Shown here: one piece after another, positions 63,531 through 64,000 of the stretch
Layout of the letters: the number at the start of each line of letters is the position of its first letter
How positions within the stretch are numbered: position 1 is the first letter of the stretch
Assembly: GCA_001725155.1 (NCBI GenBank)
Contig: MEFP01000030.1
Location: 248,001-312,000, forward strand
Length of the DNA stretch: 64,000 nt
Origin: Lysobacteraceae bacterium SCN 69-320
GTDB taxonomy: Bacteria; Pseudomonadota; Gammaproteobacteria; Xanthomonadales; Rhodanobacteraceae
Reading direction: 5' to 3'
Program-made: the position numbers and the translations under genes
Notes under the pieces: model-generated
Told to the model about the DNA's origin: nothing
What the model saw: the letters and a program-made list of their open reading frames with translations, nothing else
Databases searched by the model: none

Positions 63531-64000
63531 TCAAGCGCCGTCGCCGCCTGCCGACGCGGCGGCTTCGACCGCGCCGTCGTCGGACCGCTGTGCCGCCGCC
63601 TCGGCCGCGCGCATCACGCGCAGGACGTTGCCGCTCCAGAGCTTCTGCAGATCGGCTTCGGAATAGCCCGCGGCGCGCAGCCGCGCAGTGACTTCGGGCA
63701 GCGCGGCGATGTCCTCCAGGCCGCGCAGTCCGCCGCCGCCGTCCCAGTCGCCGCCCATGCCGACGTGGTCGATGCCGGCGACCTCGATCAGATGCAGCAG
63801 GCCGTGCATGAACGCGTCGATGTCGCTGTCCCACAGCGGCTCTTTTGCGTCCAGCGCGCGTGTCGCCGCGGTCAGCCCGGCCTGCTGCGCCGGCGACAGC
63901 CCGGCGATGTGTTCGAGCTGGCCGAACAGCGCTTCGCGCTGCGCGCCGATGTTCATCGTCGTCAGGTATACCGTCGTCGCGCTGATCACCCCGCCGCGTT
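63531..64000 (-). CDS. Membrane (renal-type) dipeptidase, C-terminal part
   Basis: Zinc dipeptidase of the M19 family, cut by the window edge; about 156 C-terminal codons are visible and the frame stays open to the right. Family motifs are IEVAGIDHVGMGGDWDGGGG and the C-terminal GYSEADLQKLWSGNVLRVMR. Members hydrolyse dipeptides, often D-amino-acid-containing ones, in the periplasm or cytoplasm. The tail after residue RAAEA is Ala-rich (AAQRSDDGAVEAAASAGGDG) and probably disordered. The start and any signal peptide lie outside the window. Confidence 0.92.
   Translation of the reverse strand, partial: RGGVISATTVYLTTMNIGAQREALFGQLEHIAGLSPAQQAGLTAATRALDAKEPLWDSDIDAFMHGLLHLIEVAGIDHVGMGGDWDGGGGLRGLEDIAALPEVTARLRAAGYSEADLQKLWSGNVLRVMRAAEAAAQRSDDGAVEAAASAGGDGA

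Overview
This window looks like the chromosome of a GC-rich gammaproteobacterium of the Xanthomonadales/Lysobacterales, perhaps the Rhodanobacteraceae (Dokdonella/Tahibacter-like). That is inferred from gene content: large TonB-dependent receptors, an Entner-Doudoroff operon, a GlcNAc catabolic set of the xanthomonad type (GntR regulator, SIS-domain deaminase, NagA), a subclass B3 metallo-beta-lactamase, many exported hydrolases and secreted proteins ending in F-x-D-G-F-[DE]. No rRNA, tRNA, CRISPR array, IS element or replication origin was found.

1-24 kb is a sugar (glucose/GlcNAc) block. A TonB receptor (partial), a Glk-family kinase, an FHS-type sugar transporter and a LacI regulator lie together, with TGACA-N4-TGTCA palindromes in the kinase/transporter divergent promoter. 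An accessory stretch (6.4-9.3 kb) follows: an McrA-like HNH nuclease with a small membrane protein, a C4-antisense-like structured RNA before a small gene, and an orphan antitoxin-like ORF. After a secreted beta-propeller protein comes zwf-pgl-edd-eda on the minus strand, divergent from a GntR regulator, a NagB-II type deaminase, nagA and a second TonB receptor. A TGGTATT-N4-TGGTATT box faces each side of the zwf/gntR gap, so GlcNAc breakdown and the Entner-Doudoroff route are probably co-regulated.

24-37 kb holds a Tat-signal TldD-like protease, a TldE/PmbA-like partner and a DUF4159 protein, then MoxR ATPase, DUF58, BatA-like, DUF4175-like and a large membrane protein in an overlapping operon. 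The two halves are separated by a small minus-strand cassette of unknown genes, one of them frameshifted.

37-54 kb is mostly exported enzymes and single genes: phospholipase C/phosphoesterase, MAPEG protein, GreA/GreB-like factor, SDR, AraC regulator, aldo/keto reductase, B3 metallo-beta-lactamase, alpha/beta-hydrolase, SnoaL-like protein, amidohydrolase, lysyl-endopeptidase-like protease, PsiF and an AA10 LPMO. The LPMO would release chitin fragments that the GlcNAc genes could use.

54-64 kb carries a B12-binding radical SAM protein, two tandem paralogous proteins of unknown function, a periplasmic-propeller diguanylate cyclase, a MerR regulator and the C-terminal part of a dipeptidase. Two families of dispersed palindromic repeats (R1, five copies; R2, four copies) sit in the intergenic gaps.
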